From assembly GCA_036365145.1 (NCBI GenBank), contig JAEOAD010000025.1:28653001-28717000 (forward strand): a stretch of 64,000 nucleotides of DNA. The letters are read 5' to 3'. Each line of letters starts with the position of its first letter. Position 1 is the first letter of the stretch. Source of the stretch: Orientallactaga sibirica. Lineage: Eukaryota; Chordata; Mammalia; Rodentia; Dipodidae. The notes beneath the pieces were generated by a model. That model ran no database searches. It had not been told where the DNA came from and saw nothing but the letters and a program-made list of their open reading frames with translations. Shown piece after piece: positions 55,601 to 64,000 of this stretch. Made by a program: the position numbers and the translations under genes.

Positions 55601-58600
55601 CCTGTCATTACCTTGGCCAGCTCGTCCACCAGCCCCTGGTAGTCGTCGCTGGCACTGACCAGTCCCAGGCCCTCAAGTTTACGCAGGTTCCTCAGTACAC
55701 GCCTCTGTTTCTCGGCCAGCGGCAGGAGGGAGTGAGCCGTCAGCGAGCGGTGTCTTCGCAGTGGCTCTGGGGTCTGGGCCTCGCAGGCCTGGCGCCAGCA
55801 TGTCAACCTCGTGTGGGCTGCTTCCTAGGGGGTACAGAGATGCTGAGGGGTGACCTAGGCCCTACCATCCTGCCCCAAACCAGGACAGACAAGAGGCTGT
55901 AGCAAGGAAGCTCTGTGCACTCCCCCCCCCCCCGGCCCCCTGTGTGTGTACTTGTGTGACAAGGCCAGAGGGGTCAATGTCAGGTGTCTTCTGTAATCCC
56001 TTTCTACCTTTTCTTACCCTTCCTTATTCTTTTTTTTTTTTTTTGGTTTTTCAAGGTAGGGTCTCACTCTATCCCAGGAATTAACTATGTAGTCTCAGGA
56101 TGGCCTCGAACTCACGGTGATCCTCCTACCTCTGCCTCCAGAGTGCTGGGATTAAAGGTGTGCGCCACCATGCCTGGCTACTACCTTATTCTTTGAGACA
56201 AGGTCCCTCACTCAATCTAGAGCTCCCTGATGCTGTAGACTAGACTAGCCACTGCGCCTCAGGGATTCTGTGATTCTGTCTCGGGGCTGGAGAAGTGGCT
56301 TAACAGTCAAAGGTGTTTTATTTATTTATTGTATTTGAGAGTGAGAGGGAGAGAAATAGGCAGGTAGGGAGAGAGACACAGAGAGAGAATGTGCATGCCA
56401 GGGCATCCAGCCACTGCAAACAAACTCCAGACGCATCTGGCTTATGTGGGCCGCAAACTGGTGTCCTTAGGCTTCACAAGCAAGCACTTAACCGCTAAGC
56501 CATCTCTCCAGCCCCCTAGCATCTCATTACCTGCAAGTCGGGGGCTCTGGGTGGCAGGCTGATGGGGGGGGGTAAGCAGTGCTGAGGGTGAGGGAAGAAA
56601 GACACAGCCCTTGTAGGACGGCCTGGCCACTCACCTGCTCTCTGGGAGGCGAGAGGGACAGGATCTCCTGGAGGGAGTCCCCAGGGTGGAACTGGATGAG
56701 ATCTGCCAGCATCTGCTTGGTGCTGCCGGGGAGGACAGTGGGGAGAGCTGAGGCCAGGAAGGCATGCCCAGGGACAGCCCAAGAGAGGAGGATAAGCAGA
56801 CCCTGCCCCCATGGCTCAGCTGCTAGGATCGCTTGGGAGGCAAGGAGCAAGGGCCTGGGGAGGGTTCTGTCTCCTAAAACAGCTTCCCTCAAACTGTCCT
56901 CTTCATCTCTCAGCCAAAGCACACAATACTCTTCCCCGCCCTGTGCCCTTCTCCTGAGCGCTAGAGGCTCGGGACCCCTCCTCTAGGGAGGCTGTCTGCA
57001 GATGTCACCCCAGCCTTCCCCACTGTAAGCCCTTTAGTGACAGGACAGGTGCTGTGCCTGCTGGCTTGTTGATGCAGTGCATGAATGAGCTGAGGGGCTA
57101 TCTGGCTGGCAGGATGGGGCTGGTCACTTGTCCTGCAGGGCTCGCTCGCTCTCTTTCTTTCTTAAACAAATAAATAAAAGTTTCAAAGTAAATAATCAAG
57201 CATGGTGGGTCACAGTTTTAATCCCAGCATTCAGAAGGCTGAGGCAGGAGGATCACTATGAAGTTTGAGGCCAGCCTGGGCTACATAGTGAGTTACAGGA
57301 CAGCCTGGGCTACAGCGAGACCTTACCTCGAAGAACCAAAACCAAAACAAAAACAAACGAGCAAACAAAGAGTAAATAATCAAAAGCATTTGGTCAACAG
57401 CACAAAACCTAAGCCCAGAGTGTCTTCACACACCCCAAGTGACAATCATGCCAGAGACCAAGGAGCGCAGCTCCGAGAATCTGGACCAGTCCTTTGCCTT
57501 CTGCTGTGACCTGAGCAAAAGGTTAAGGTTCCCATAAAGAGAAGAGCTGAAACCACAGCAAGGCAGGCTTCAGGGAGAGCTTCCTGAAGGACAAGAGGGA
57601 CCCTGTGCTGGCAGCAGGGCTGCAGAACCCTAAGGGAGCTTCACCACTCACCTCAGAAGTAGGCTCTGGGTGTTGGTATGGTCGACATCTGCCTCCAGAC
57701 CTTCGAATTTGTTGGTGAGTGTCAGGGACACTTCAAGCTTGCTCAGGTCCACCTGCCCATCTGTAGGTATGTTCTCGCCTGAAGTGGGACAGGTAAGCAC
57801 ACAAAGGAGTCAGACGGTTTGGGTTCGAGTCCCCAGTACCCATGTAAAGCCAGACGCACAAAGTAACGAATGTGTCTGGAGTTTACTTGCAAGTGGCAGG
57901 AGGCCCTGGCACACTCATTCTTCTTGTTTTGGCGGCAAGGAGGAGGTTTTCAAGGTAGGGTCTTGCTCTAGCTCAGGCTGACCTGGAATCCACTATGTAG
58001 TCTCAGGGTGGCCTCAAACTCATGGCGATCCTCCTGCCTCTGCCTCCCGAGTGTGCCACCACACCCACCTGACTTTTATTTAAATTTGAGAGAGACAGAG
58101 AGAATGGGCATGCCAGCGGCCTCTCGGCCACTGTGAACGAGCTCAGACGCTTGCACCCCCTTGTGTACATGTGTGACATTGTGCGTTTGTGTCACTTTTG
58201 CATCTGGCTTATGTGGGACCTGGAGATTCGAACCAGGTCCTTAAGCTTCGCAGGCATGTGCCTTAACCACTAAGCCATCTCTCCAGCCCCTTGACTTTTT
58301 TCTTTTTAAAGACGGAATGATAGCAGTGGTATTCCTCCACACACCTCTGCCAGGAACCCTTCCCATATTGCCCCATGCCACCACATCATGCCCTCAACCG
58401 TGACCCCCCGGGAAGGACCTGTGTTCCTGGTGAAGGGCAGCTACATACCCTCCCGGGGGTCGTAGACTGGACCTTGAAGTATGGAGCTCCGTTCACATTC
58501 TCCTTCCACTGCCTGTCAAATTCCTCCCAGCCCAGAGTGCTGGAACCCCTCCTCCTCAGAGACGTAGATCCTCGCAGGCTCCCCCTCCATGTGCCTAACA

Positions 58601-61600
58601 CACATCCTAACTGACCACTGCACGATGGTTCAGACTCTGCTGTGTACACATTCTGTACATGAGCTATCAGCCTAGGTCCACTGGGACCAGAGGGAGCAAC
58701 AGGAAGTGTGACAAGCTACCTGCTGCCTGACCAAGGCCACGTGCGCGCTCATGCCCTGCCTACCTGCTGTCAGCCCACCCTGCAGGCCCTAGTCACTGAG
58801 GAGGAAACCCACCAAGGAGGTCCAGGATGGTGGGCAACTCCCCCAGATCCTCCAGGAGCTGGTGTAGGGGGTCCGCGTGATCAGGGGCGAGCTGGTCCTG
58901 ATGCTCCAACAACAGCTGCGGATGGTGGGAGGGAAGGAGGTGCAGGGCTGAGCTGGGACTGGCGCTGAGGACCAGCCCACCTCCACCATGGACTTCCAGC
59001 CACTGGCCCGGCGGTGCTGACCCCTCACCTTGTGCGTGCCGACCAGCTCCCCTACAGTGATGTACACCATGGGTTTGGCCACAGATACGGTGTCTGAGTA
59101 CTCGTCCATGGCGAAGCGCTCTTCCGGCTCTGGCACCTGGCAGGCTCTGGAGATGAACTTCCTGTCCCGGAGTGGGGGGTGGGCGTCAAGTCGGAGTCAT
59201 CCAATGCTCAAGCTGGTCTAAGCCCTGCCTGCTCCTCTCTGGCTGCCTTTGTCTCAGCATGCTGCCTGTTGATGGCCCTCTGCTCGCTCCCCTGGGAGGC
59301 CTCCTGTTTTCCTCTAGCACATCCCCATATGCCATGGGCCTCTGGGCCCCCACCCTCAGACTCCAGAAGGGAGAGCTGGGATGTGAACCCTGGGAGGTGG
59401 GGCAAAAGGGTCAGGGGCGAGTACGGAGCCAAGACCTGAACTTGAGGTGTGTAGCCTCCAGATAGTTGTTCAGGACGCACAGGTGTTGACTCTCCCCGGA
59501 AAAGGTCTTGCCCGCGGCAGCGTGCTGTAGGAGCTGGGCCACAGCCCCCAGGGTGTGGCGCTGGGGGGCAGCCAGGGCGCTGCCTGGTGCCAGGGCCACT
59601 ATGTCGAAGGCATCAGGAGCCACCACAGCTGGGTTCAGGAAGCGGTAGTACAGGAGGTTCCCAACCACCTGAGGATGGAACAGAAATTCCCAGAAGGGCC
59701 CAGAACTCACCTTGACAGCCATGGCCCTATACTACCAGTTCACATGGCCAAAAGAGACCATCCGCACCCCACTCCCGCCCCCACCCCCCAGCAAATAAGT
59801 AAGATCTGGAACCGGAACCAGATCTCCCAGCGGCGTCCACTGAATTACTCACACCTCACCCACCCACGGGCTTTTCCATCTGCAGCCACCCAAAGCCCCT
59901 CTGGTGGGCCAGGCTCTGTTCGCAGGGTAGGGCCATTTCCCTCCTAGGATACTCACAGCACAGGGCTTGCTGTTCTGTTCCTGTCTGTCTGGGGATCACT
60001 GAGCCCCGCTAAGCAAAGGAAGCCTGAGGGGTCGGGAGGGCTACGACACTTGCCTTATAGACCTCCCTCTCTGTGGCGCGGGGGAACTTCTCCTCCAGGC
60101 TTGTCTTCAGGACCTTGGCCACATATCGCATCCCGTATCTTGGGGCAAAGCAACAGGCACACTGTAGACCTGTCCCAGGGCTCAGGGTATGAAAGCCTGG
60201 CTGCATCTCCTCCCAAGCCCTAGGCACACTCGAGCCGAGTCCATGTGCAGTTTATCTACCCACAGGTGGCCCCTGCTGCAGTCTTACATCTCTGGGCTTT
60301 GGCCCTTCCTCCTGCTCTTGCGTCCAAATGAGGGACCCAACCCTAAGTCTACTAAAGCTCTAAGGAGCCGGGCGTGGTGGCGCATGCCTTTAATCTCAGA
60401 ACTTGGGAGGCAGAAGTAGGAGGATCACTGTGAGTTCAAGGCCATCCTGGGACTACCTAGTGAATTCCAAGGTCAGCCTGGGCTAGAGCGAGACCCTACC
60501 TCAAAAAAACAAAAAAAAAAAAAAAGAGGGTTGGAGAGATGGCTCAGCAGTTAAGGTGCTTGCCTGCAAAGCCAAAGGACCAAGTTTCAATTCCCCAGGA
60601 CTCACATAAGCCAGATGCACAAGGTGGCACATGTGCCTGGAGTTCATTTACAGTGGCTGGAGGCCCTGGTGTGCCCACTCATTTTCTCTCTCTCACTCTC
60701 AAATAAAAATAAAATATTAAGCCGGGTGTGGTGGCGCATGCCTTTAATCCTAGCACTCGGGAGGCAGAGGTAGGAGGATCGCCGTGAGTTCAAGGCCACC
60801 CTGAGACTACATAGTTAATTCCAGGTCAGCCTGAGCCAGAGTGAGACCCTACCTCGAAAAACCAAAAAAAAAAATAAAATAAAAAAAATATTAGCGCATG
60901 CCTTTAATCCCAGCACTCAGGAGGCAGAGGTAGGAGGATCTCCGAGAGTTCGAGGCCATCCTGAGACTACATAGTGAGTTCCAGGTCAGCCTGAGCTAGA
61001 GTGAAACCCTACCTCGAAAAACAAACAAAAAAATGTTTAAAACCCCAAAATAAATAAATAAATATAAAAGCTACTTGTACTTCCTGACACAGGAATTTAT
61101 GACTCATTGTGCATTTCCTCTCTTAGACTTAGGACAATCTTTCTCGTCACCCTCAATGCAGTACTCCGGTTTGGGCTGAGCTGTGAACTTCTGGTTCTCC
61201 CTCCAGCACCCAACCTCACCATGGCAGGACTGAGCACCGGGAGGGTGGGCAGCTGAACGTGGGATCTAAAGAACATTCACCTAATCATGTTTGCAACCAG
61301 TTGCTTTTCGGATAACAGTTACTGGCCAATTTTTTTAAGATAGGGCCTCATGTAGCCCAGGCTAAACTCAAATTACATAGCTAGCCAAATCTGGCCTTGA
61401 ACTCCTGACCTTCCTGCCTTTACCTCCCAAGTTATTGAATAATTTTTTTCTTTTATTTGAGAGAGACAGAGAGAAAGAGAGAAAGGAAGAGACAGAGAGA
61501 ATGGGCACACCAGGACCTTTTAGCCGCTGTGAACAAACTCCAGACCCATGCGCCCCCTTGTGCGCATGTGTGACATTGCGTGCTTGTGTCACTTTTTGCG

Positions 61601-64000
61601 TCTGACTATACGTGGGATCTGGAGATTTGAACAAATGTTCTTAGGCTTCGCAGGCAGGTGCCTTAACCGCTAAGCCATCTATCCAGCCCATGTTATAGAA
61701 TAACTATTTTTTAATTTTTTTTGTTTATTATTTATTTATTTGAGAGCAACAGAGAGTGAGAGAGACAGACAGAGAGAGTGAGCATGCCAGAGCCTCCAGC
61801 CACTGCAAACAAACTCCAGATATATGGGTCAGCTTGTGCATCTGGCTTACATGGGTCCTGGGGAATTTAGCCTCGAACCAGGGTCCTTAGGCTTCACAGG
61901 CAAGTGCTTAACCGCTAAGCCATCTCTCTAGGCCTTGAATAACTTTAAAAGAGTCCCACTTGTCCCCAGACAATATATATAACCCCATCATCAGTTTCCC
62001 AGTGACATCCAGCCAGCCACACAGACCAGCTCAGCTTCCTGGCAGGGCTTCAAGGGTCTGCACACTCCCAGCTCCTGCCCTGCTCACCCTCTTCCCTCTT
62101 CTCCCCATCTGTCATACATACGGAATGTGGTCCACAGCTGAAATGATGGCGACCAGAAACTTATCGGTCAGAGAGAGGAGGTTGCGCAGGGAGATGTCTA
62201 GTCGTCTCTGGACCTCGGGGTGGCTCAAGGCCTGTTCAGGGGTGATGTCATAGGGGAGATGGCTGTGGACAGAGAGACGAGGTGAGGCTGGAACCCCCTC
62301 CTCCTTCCTCTCTACCCAGGCCCGCCCCTTCTCTGACTAATGACAGCCCAGTGTGCTTTGAAGGGCCACAGTAAAAACCAGGGCTCCTGGAGCACTGGGG
62401 TGCATGAGCATGAGGAAGGATTTGAGGTCCCCAAAGAGTGCTGGAGGAGCAGAGGGAGGGAGGGAGGAAGGTAGGCCGAGAAGCAGAAACCAAGGGGCTG
62501 CAGCTGGGATAACAGAGAAAGCTGGGGACCTTGTATTTCTGTCACCAAAAAGCTACTGTTGCCATGCCGACTAGCCACGAGCACCAGCCCTCAGCGGCTG
62601 GACTGCTTTGTACTTAGTACTCCCAACTTAGTACTGACTTCTCCCACGATCCGTTGGCTATTCTTCTGCAAAGCCGAGTATCTATCTATGCTCCTGTCAA
62701 TAAGGAGTCTAGATCCCCAACAAATCCAGCATGCAACCGGCAGACCCTGAAGGTCGTAATTGAGCTCATTTGCATATTCATCTGTGTCATCCTGTGTGGA
62801 GACCAATAGAGGTGGAGTCATGCTCCTTACCAGAGGGGCTCCGGAAGAAGACCTGATGATCCCTGCAGGACTAGTGTCACTTGTGCGTGAGTCCGCACTA
62901 TATATATTTTTTAAAGATTTTATTTTATTTTTTTATTTTATTTATTTTTTTTTTTTGGTTTTGCAAGGTAGGGTCTCACTCTGGCTCAGGCTGACCTGGA
63001 ATTAACTATGTAGTGGCCTTGAACTCTTGGAGATCCTCCTACCTCTGCCTCCCGAGTGCTGGGATTAAAGGCGTGCGCCACCACGCCCGGCTAAGATTTT
63101 ATTTTTATTTGTTTATTTATTAGAGACAGAGAGAGGGAGAGAGAGGGAGTGAGAATGGGCGCCCCAGGGCCTCTAGCCACTGTAGACTCATGTGCCACCA
63201 TGTGCATCTGGCTTATGTGGGACCTGGAGAATTGAACCAGGGTTCTTAGGCGTCGCAGGCATGTGCCTTAACCGCTAAGCCATCTCTCCAGCCCCGCACT
63301 CTATATTTGTATGACAACTTCAAGGTCATCTGGGCTTTACCAGGGAGGCCCCTGCAAGACCCGACCAAAGCGAGCCCTCCCTTCCTGCGGGCCCACCTGC
63401 GCTGGCCAGTCTGCGCCTCCGTCTGGTTGATCCAGCTCTTGTAGATGTGGATGGGGTCTGTGTGGACGCTGAGCTCCCGGGCCTCCAGCACATCCTGGAC
63501 CACTTTGCCCAGGATCTCCTGCAGGGCGCTCTGTCCACGCCCGTTCCGGTAGAATCTCACCACCAGCCTCACCACGGTCGGATTGCCTGTCACCACATCC
63601 TGGGGCTGCTCCACCTTTGACCTGTGGGCAAGAGGTCACTGCTCCACCTTTGACCTGTGGGCAAGAGGTCACTGGCCCTAGTCGTGTGCCTCTGGGGAGG
63701 ACAAGCAGCTGCTTTTCCTTGGTGAGAGTTCCTGCTCTTCAAAGCCTGCTCTGGTGTCCTTACCCTGCGGCGGGTCCTGTCATGTCACCCTTCCTGCCAA
63801 CGCACCGGCCCACATCTTCCTACTGCCCCGTCCCAAAGACCCTAGAGCCTCTGTACAGGTGAGAAAAGAGCGTCCTTGGGAGGCTGGTCAAGCTGTACAC
63901 CTCAGTGAACTGCCACCCCCCATCAGGGAGCCCCAGGGCCATCTCTGAACGCCACCAGCTCCAGGGTCAGAAGAACCTACTCAATTTCCTCCCGAAGGGC
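49934..64000 (-). CDS. IQGAP3: IQGAP3, IQ-motif GTPase-activating-like protein 3, C-terminal part (gene-level entry)
   Basis: IQGAP3 is a cytoplasmic scaffold linking Rac1/Cdc42, calmodulin, actin and MAPK signalling, enriched in proliferating epithelial cells. Fourteen minus-strand coding exons (63981-64000 partial, 63397-63621, 62122-62262, 60054-60138, 59436-59668, 59029-59161, 58813-58915, 57652-57778, 56635-56722, 55612-55824, 53970-54136, 53303-53404, 52895-52997, 49934-50047) total 1,854 nt and join in frame to 617 codons plus stop. They cover most of the RasGAP-related domain (GRD) and the whole RGCT domain. In order, YGMRYVAKVLK, LLYYRFLNPAVVAPDAFDI and the tail LLIFLLNKKFLRK identify IQGAP; the FLRK end and HSLLPLAEKQRRVLRNLRKL fit paralogue 3 from memory. 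Calponin-homology, WW and IQ regions are outside the window. Confidence 0.96.
50215..52735. mobile_element. SINE pile-up filling the last IQGAP3 intron
   Basis: B2-like(+) pieces at about 50230-50345 and 50325-50470; B1(+) 50540-50690 with a long A-run; B2-like(+) 50699-50870; mixed B2/B1 pieces 50880-51100; B2-like(+) 51110-51300; B1(+) 51300-51430; B1(+) 51440-51560; a divergent B1-like piece 51690-51820; ID-like(-) 52077-52132; B1(+) 52143-52310; B2-like(-) 52310-52460; B1(-) 52460-52600; B2-like(-) 52640-52735. Several pieces look truncated or recombined. Confidence 0.78.
52895..52997 (-). CDS. IQGAP3: IQGAP3 exon: NVIFDITPGDEAGKFEVNAK
   Basis: The exon is 103 nt (phase 2 in, phase 0 out), encoding NVIFDITPGDEAGKFEVNAK then FLGVHMERFQLHYQ. 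This C2-like terminal part of RGCT is reported to contribute to partner binding in IQGAP1. The acceptor is agcttcag|GAAT and the donor is CAG|GTGAGG. Confidence 0.95.
53303..53404 (-). CDS. IQGAP3: IQGAP3 exon: SSGKGKKQPSLHYTA segment
   Basis: The exon is 102 nt (phase 2 in, phase 2 out), encoding SSGKGKKQPSLHYTAVQLLE and KGVLVEIEDLPVS plus two bases. The acceptor is ttttaaacag|GAG and the donor is CTCA|GTACGT. The junction reads ...PVSQ-NVIF, two residues shorter than the family pattern (x-F-K/R-NVIF). A SINE ends about 22 nt upstream of the acceptor. Confidence 0.92.
53427..53715 (+). mobile_element. B2-like and B1-like SINEs next to an IQGAP3 acceptor
   Basis: A full B2-like SINE (53427-53610, head gggctggagagatggcttag) and a B1-like fragment (53615-53715). 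The B2-like head lies 22 nt from the acceptor at 53405 on the intron side. Confidence 0.88.
53970..54136 (-). CDS. IQGAP3: IQGAP3 exon: RGCT, DIRNQRKHRQRRKAEL
   Basis: The exon is 167 nt (phase 0 in, phase 2 out), from DIRNQRKHRQRRKAELLKLE to YIRACLDHLAPDP plus two bases of Lys. The strongly basic start DIRNQ.....RRKAEL is invariant in IQGAPs. The acceptor is aaactgcag|GAC and the donor is CCCAA|GTAAGT. Confidence 0.94.
54290..55065 (-). mobile_element. SINE cluster in IQGAP3 intron
   Basis: B1(-) 54290-54440; long-form B2-like(-) 54440-54705 with a decayed CTCF-like segment near 54567; B2-like(-) 54705-54890; B1(-) 54905-55065. Confidence 0.85.
55255..55465 (+). mobile_element. B2-like SINE
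   Basis: A plus-orientation element with gaacggcttagcggttgagc at left and ccagatgtacaaggtggtgc in the body, ending in an A-rich tail. Confidence 0.82.
55612..55824 (-). CDS. IQGAP3: IQGAP3 exon: RGCT, basic helical region
   Basis: The exon is 213 nt (phase 0 in, phase 0 out), encoding 71 residues from EAAHTRLTCWRQACEAQTPE through AEKQRRVLRNLRKLEGLGLV to DYQGLVDELAK. It is rich in Arg and Leu and predicted helical. The acceptor is ccccctag|GAA and the donor is AAG|GTAATG. Confidence 0.94.
56030..56515 (-). mobile_element. B1-like and B2-like SINEs
   Basis: Antisense B1 at 56030-56180 and antisense B2-like at about 56310-56515 (ending ccatctctccagcccc), in the IQGAP3 intron between exons 55612-55824 and 56635-56722. 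Confidence 0.85.
56635..56722 (-). CDS. IQGAP3: IQGAP3 exon: TKQMLADLIQFHPGDSL
   Basis: The exon is 88 nt (phase 2 in, phase 0 out), encoding TKQMLADLIQFHPGDSLQEI then LSLSPPREQ. It marks the start of the RGCT (RasGAP C-terminal) domain. The acceptor is cccggcag|CACC and the donor is CAG|GTGAGT. Confidence 0.94.
57190..57370 (+). mobile_element. B1-like SINE
   Basis: A divergent plus-orientation element (agcatggtgggtcacagttt, ending accttacctcgaagaacca). Confidence 0.8.
57652..57778 (-). CDS. IQGAP3: IQGAP3 exon: linker to RGCT, VSLTLTNKFEGL segment
   Basis: The exon is 127 nt (phase 1 in, phase 2 out), from ENIPTDGQVDLSKLEVSLTL to VDHTNTQSLLL. SLTLTNKF is shared by IQGAP1-3. The acceptor is cacttcag|GC and the donor is CTGAG|GTGAGT. 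Confidence 0.94.
57815..58295. mobile_element. B2-like(+) piece, B1(-), long-form B2-like(-)
   Basis: A B2-like 5'-truncated piece 57815-57930, B1(-) 57935-58075, and a long-form B2-like(-) 58075-58295 with a decayed CTCF-like segment at about 58152-58166. Confidence 0.8.
58300..58812 (-). other. IQGAP3: IQGAP3 intron, unique stretch
   Basis: About 510 bp of non-repetitive intron. An 87-codon minus frame (58649-58386) looks protein-like, but the flanking exons join in phase without it and it has no family motif, so it is treated as chance. Confidence 0.6.
58813..58915 (-). CDS. IQGAP3: IQGAP3 exon: LLLEHQD segment
   Basis: The exon is 103 nt (phase 0 in, phase 1 out), encoding LLLEHQDQLAPDHADPLHQL and LEDLGELPTILDLL. 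It matches the LLL[DE]HQD..AP[ED]H.DP motif after the GRD. The acceptor is catccgcag|CTG and the donor is CTTG|GTGGGT. Confidence 0.94.
59029..59161 (-). CDS. IQGAP3: IQGAP3 exon: end of GRD
   Basis: The exon is 133 nt (phase 2 in, phase 0 out), from KFISRACQVPEPEERFAMDE to KPMVYITVGELVGTHK. VPEPEERF and YSDTVSVAKP match the family. The acceptor is cgggacag|GAAG and the donor is AAG|GTGAGG. Confidence 0.94.
59436..59668 (-). CDS. IQGAP3: IQGAP3 exon: GRD core, YYRFLNPAVVAPDAFD
   Basis: The exon is 233 nt (phase 0 in, phase 2 out). It starts VVGNLLYYRFLNPAVVAPDA and ends LNNYLEATHLKFR. YYRFLNPA corresponds to the FLRFxNPA motif of RasGAPs; IQGAPs keep this fold but lack the catalytic arginine finger, so they bind Rac/Cdc42-GTP without GAP activity. 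The donor AG|GTCTTG is weak. Confidence 0.94.
60054..60138 (-). CDS. IQGAP3: IQGAP3 exon: GRD, YGMRYVAKVLK segment; GC donor
   Basis: The exon is 85 nt (phase 2 in, phase 0 out), encoding YGMRYVAKVLKTSLEEKF then PRATEREVYK. The acceptor is gccccaag|ATACGG. The exon ends TATAAG|GCAAGT, a GC-AG type donor at 60053-60052; the next exon begins VVGN in the expected frame. Confidence 0.94.
60365..61030 (+). mobile_element. SINE cluster: B1, B2-like, B1, B1
   Basis: B1(+) 60365-60520, B2-like(+) 60529-60715, B1(+) 60718-60880, and a 5'-truncated B1(+) 60893-61030. All share orientation and have A-rich tails. They lie in the 2-kb IQGAP3 intron 60139-62121. Confidence 0.88.
61330..61935 (-). mobile_element. 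B1 remnant and two B2-like SINEs
   Basis: An old B1-like remnant 61330-61435; a long-form B2-like(-) 61440-61690 with CTCF-like core (reverse complement GCACAAGGGGGCGC) at 61550-61563; B2-like(-) 61720-61935. Confidence 0.83.
62122..62262 (-). CDS. IQGAP3: IQGAP3 exon: GRD, LPYDITPEQAL segment
   Basis: The exon is 141 nt (phase 2 in, phase 2 out), from HLPYDITPEQALSHPEVQRR to SAVDHI plus two bases of Pro. The acceptor is gtccacag|CC and the donor is ATTCC|GTATGT. The helix-rich GRD subdomain agrees with IQGAP1 (PYDVTPEQALAH) recalled from memory. Confidence 0.94.
62263..62940 (-). other. IQGAP3: IQGAP3 intron, unique stretch
   Basis: About 680 bp of non-repetitive intron. It includes an ATTTGCAT octamer at about 62768. 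No exon was recognised; flanking exons join in phase 2. Confidence 0.6.
62945..63296 (-). mobile_element. B1-like and B2-like SINEs
   Basis: Antisense B1 62945-63093 (poly-T at left, ends ccaccacgcccggct) and antisense B2-like 63094-63296 (ends ccatctctccagcccc). The pair ends about 100 bp from the donor of exon 63397-63621. Confidence 0.9.
63397..63621 (-). CDS. IQGAP3: IQGAP3 exon: GRD entry, VTGNPTVV segment
   Basis: The exon is 225 nt (phase 2 in, phase 2 out). It encodes SKVEQPQDVVTGNPTVVRLV through to YKSWINQTEAQTGQR. VTGNP and IYKSW are IQGAP signature stretches at the start of the GRD. The acceptor is cccacag|GTCAAAGG; a second identical acceptor lies 33 nt upstream because of a tandem duplication. 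The donor is AG|GTGGGC. Confidence 0.94.
63608..63673. repeat. 33-bp perfect tandem duplication over a splice acceptor
   Basis: Two identical 33-bp copies (63608-63640 and 63641-63673; gctccacctttgacctgtgg then gcaagaggtcact) lie side by side. Each contains the reverse complement of ttgcccacag|GTCAAAGGTG, so the IQGAP3 3' splice site exists twice. Confidence 0.97.
63981..64000 (-). CDS. IQGAP3: IQGAP3 exon, 3' end only (cut by window edge)
   Basis: The last 20 nt encode ALREEI plus two bases of the next Glu codon. The exon ends ATTGA|GTAGGT (donor 63980-63979), phase 2, and joins to TCAAAGGTG of the next exon, matching the EEI-SKV junction of the family. Confidence 0.85.

Noticed and set aside
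58386..58649. Protein-like minus frame (GWEEFDRQWKENVNG) considered as an extra IQGAP3 exon
   Set aside because: The flanking exons (58813 donor phase 1 and 57778 acceptor phase 1) join directly with correct family sequence, and no acceptor/donor pair in a compatible phase flanks this segment.

Overview
This is a window of rodent nuclear DNA. It carries spliced protein-coding exons with GT-AG introns, a CpG-island promoter and dense SINEs of two rodent-type families. One family is a 7SL-derived B1-like SINE (head like gccgggcgtggtggcgcacg). The other is a tRNA-derived B2-like SINE (head like ggctggagagatggcttagc, with a B box like ggttcgattcc and an AATAAA-rich tail). The SINE consensus resembles what I remember from dipodoid rodents (jerboas and relatives); that species guess is inference. 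There is no bacterial, phage or CRISPR content.

Two genes are present, both on the minus strand and both cut by the window edges. (1) MEF2D, the MADS-box transcription factor, has seven coding exons between 9090 and 687. They encode residues 1 to about 285, including the complete MADS/MEF2 DNA-binding domain and both mutually exclusive exons alpha-1 and alpha-2. The transactivation-domain exons lie beyond position 1. Its promoter CpG island is at about 21450-22700, with a first-exon donor at 22018 and a possible alternative first exon ending at 22907. (2) IQGAP3, a scaffold with a RasGAP-related domain, has its last 14 coding exons from 64000 down to the stop at 49934. They join in frame into 617 codons plus stop. 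A 3'UTR follows, with an AATAAA at 48870-48875. The neighbour order and orientation match, from memory, the mammalian MEF2D-IQGAP3 block (human 1q22).

Layout: 1-516 is a 47-bp minisatellite; 687-9090 holds MEF2D coding exons, with a 3.26-kb 50-bp minisatellite (2087-5344) in one intron; 9091-22017 is MEF2D intron 1, nearly SINE-free and carrying paired MEF2 sites and RFX X-boxes; 21450-28100 is promoter and upstream regulatory DNA; 23.5-48.8 kb is intergenic DNA saturated with SINEs, with a recent 1.7-kb tandem duplication, old L1 pieces and SINE-borne CTCF-like motifs; 48.85-64 kb is the 3' part of IQGAP3.

The most notable observations are: the large CpG-rich minisatellite and its possible kinship with the 47-bp array; a 49-nt gap between the MEF2D alpha exons, too short to splice; MEF2 consensus pairs inside MEF2D itself (candidate autoregulation); a GC-AG intron, a duplicated splice acceptor and a SINE abutting an acceptor in IQGAP3; and a SINE subfamily carrying CTCF-like cores. 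Exon joins were checked by hand for reading frame and phase. SINE boundaries are approximate (about +/-15 bp).
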